NCBI GenBank assembly: GCA_029932915.1
Contig: JAOZPE010000001.1
Location: forward strand, 1-32,221
Direction of reading: 5' to 3'
From: Candidatus Krumholzibacteriia bacterium
Lineage (GTDB): Bacteria; Krumholzibacteriota; Krumholzibacteriia; JAJRXK01
Length of the DNA stretch: 32,221 bases
The notes under the pieces are model-generated. The model searched no databases. It saw nothing but the letters and a program-made list of their open reading frames with translations, and had not been told where the DNA came from. Each line of letters starts with the position of its first letter. Positions within the stretch are counted from its first letter, which is position 1. A program made the position numbers and the translations under genes. Positions 31,875 to 32,221 of this stretch are shown piece after piece.

Positions 31875-32221
31875 ATGGAGCAGTACATCGTCTTCGCCAC
31901 CCTCCTGGGTGCGCTGGCCCTCTTCCTGTGGGGCCGGTGGCGGCCCGATCTGGTCGCCGTCGTGGCGCTGATGGTGCTGGCGTTGACCCGGGTGATCGAA
32001 CCCTCGCGCATCTTCTCCGGTTTCGGCAACGAGGCGGTCATCTCGGTGGCGGCCATCTTCATGATGGGTCGTGCCGTCGACCGGGCCGGCCTGACCGAAC
32101 CCCTGGCCCGCGGGCTGAAGAGGGTGGGAGGGGGCGTGGTGGGCCAGAACTTCGCCCTCTTCGGCAGCACGGCCTTCCTCTCGTCGACGATGAACAACAC
32201 CGGGGCTCTGGCCATCCTCAT
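31875..32221 (+). CDS. SLC13/DASS-type membrane transporter, N-terminal part (gene runs off the window)
   Basis: The visible 115 residues begin MEQYIVFATLLGALALFLWG. They form hydrophobic helices with short charged loops (GRWRPD, and RAVDRAGLTEPLARGLKRVGG) and reach STAFLSSTMNNTGALAIL. The STxxNNT-type motif, after a re-entrant segment, is the ion- and substrate-binding signature of the SLC13/DASS anion transporters and their TrkA-C-containing relatives (sulfate or dicarboxylate, usually driven by Na+). Whether a TrkA-C domain follows cannot be seen. ATG 31875 has only a weak GGCGGG upstream. A TATGCT hexamer (31860-31865) lies 9 bases before the ATG. The gene is divergent from the zincin-metG operon. 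Confidence 0.85.
   Translation, partial: MEQYIVFATLLGALALFLWGRWRPDLVAVVALMVLALTRVIEPSRIFSGFGNEAVISVAAIFMMGRAVDRAGLTEPLARGLKRVGGGVVGQNFALFGSTAFLSSTMNNTGALAIL

Overview
The window is bacterial chromosomal DNA that is strongly GC-rich, with long spurious open frames opposite most real genes. It is densely coded: no gene-free stretch reaches 300 bases, the longest gaps being about 160-190 bases (7939-8109, 14664-14826, 19795-19967, 22239-22417, 28962-29151, 31716-31874). I see no rRNA, tRNA, insertion sequence, prophage or CRISPR array. The FG-GAP protein with a C-terminal NPFNP / FlgD-like module (22418-24388), the tricorn-type S41 protease and the GldA/F/G-like ABC set with a DUF4340 protein suggest a GC-rich member of the FCB group or a neighbouring phylum (Krumholzibacteria/Eisenbacteria-like). 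That placement is inference from gene style, not a phylogeny.

Layout. (1) 2-2220, plus strand: the acidic tail of an unknown gene, a six-helix membrane protein and a fold-type I aminotransferase. (2) 2297-7938, plus strand: a coupled operon, fabH followed by an ABC-2 system (ATPase, permease, GldG-like protein, DUF4340 protein), with successive stop/start overlaps of 4 bases. (3) 8110-11281, plus strand: an exported protein of unknown function, an APC amino-acid permease, and the fluoride channel gene crcB with a DUF190 partner, ending at a strong bidirectional hairpin. (4) 11352-19794, minus strand: three exported peptidase genes in a row, M23, then a large protein joining a rifampicin-phosphotransferase-like dikinase to an M28 aminopeptidase, then a tricorn-like S41 protease. 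(5) 19968-26020, plus strand: malic enzyme maeB, the FG-GAP protein and an HD-GYP phosphodiesterase; the last two are each preceded by a good sigma-54 (-24/-12) match. (6) 26141-28723, plus strand: adenosine deaminase family protein, exonuclease III and a zinc-ribbon methyltransferase. The methyltransferase ends inside a 27-base tandem repeat. (7) 28797-31715, minus strand: a 54-residue membrane protein, metG and a TPR/zincin protein. A divergent SLC13-type transporter (31875 onward) runs off the window.

The most unusual object is the dikinase-M28 fusion (14827-18405). The dikinase needs cytoplasmic ATP, while M28 enzymes of this kind are normally exported, and a hydrophobic segment sits exactly at the join. 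Next are the sigma-54-like promoter pair, the coding tandem repeat whose first unit supplies a stop codon, and an 18-base palindrome in the leader of the M23 gene.
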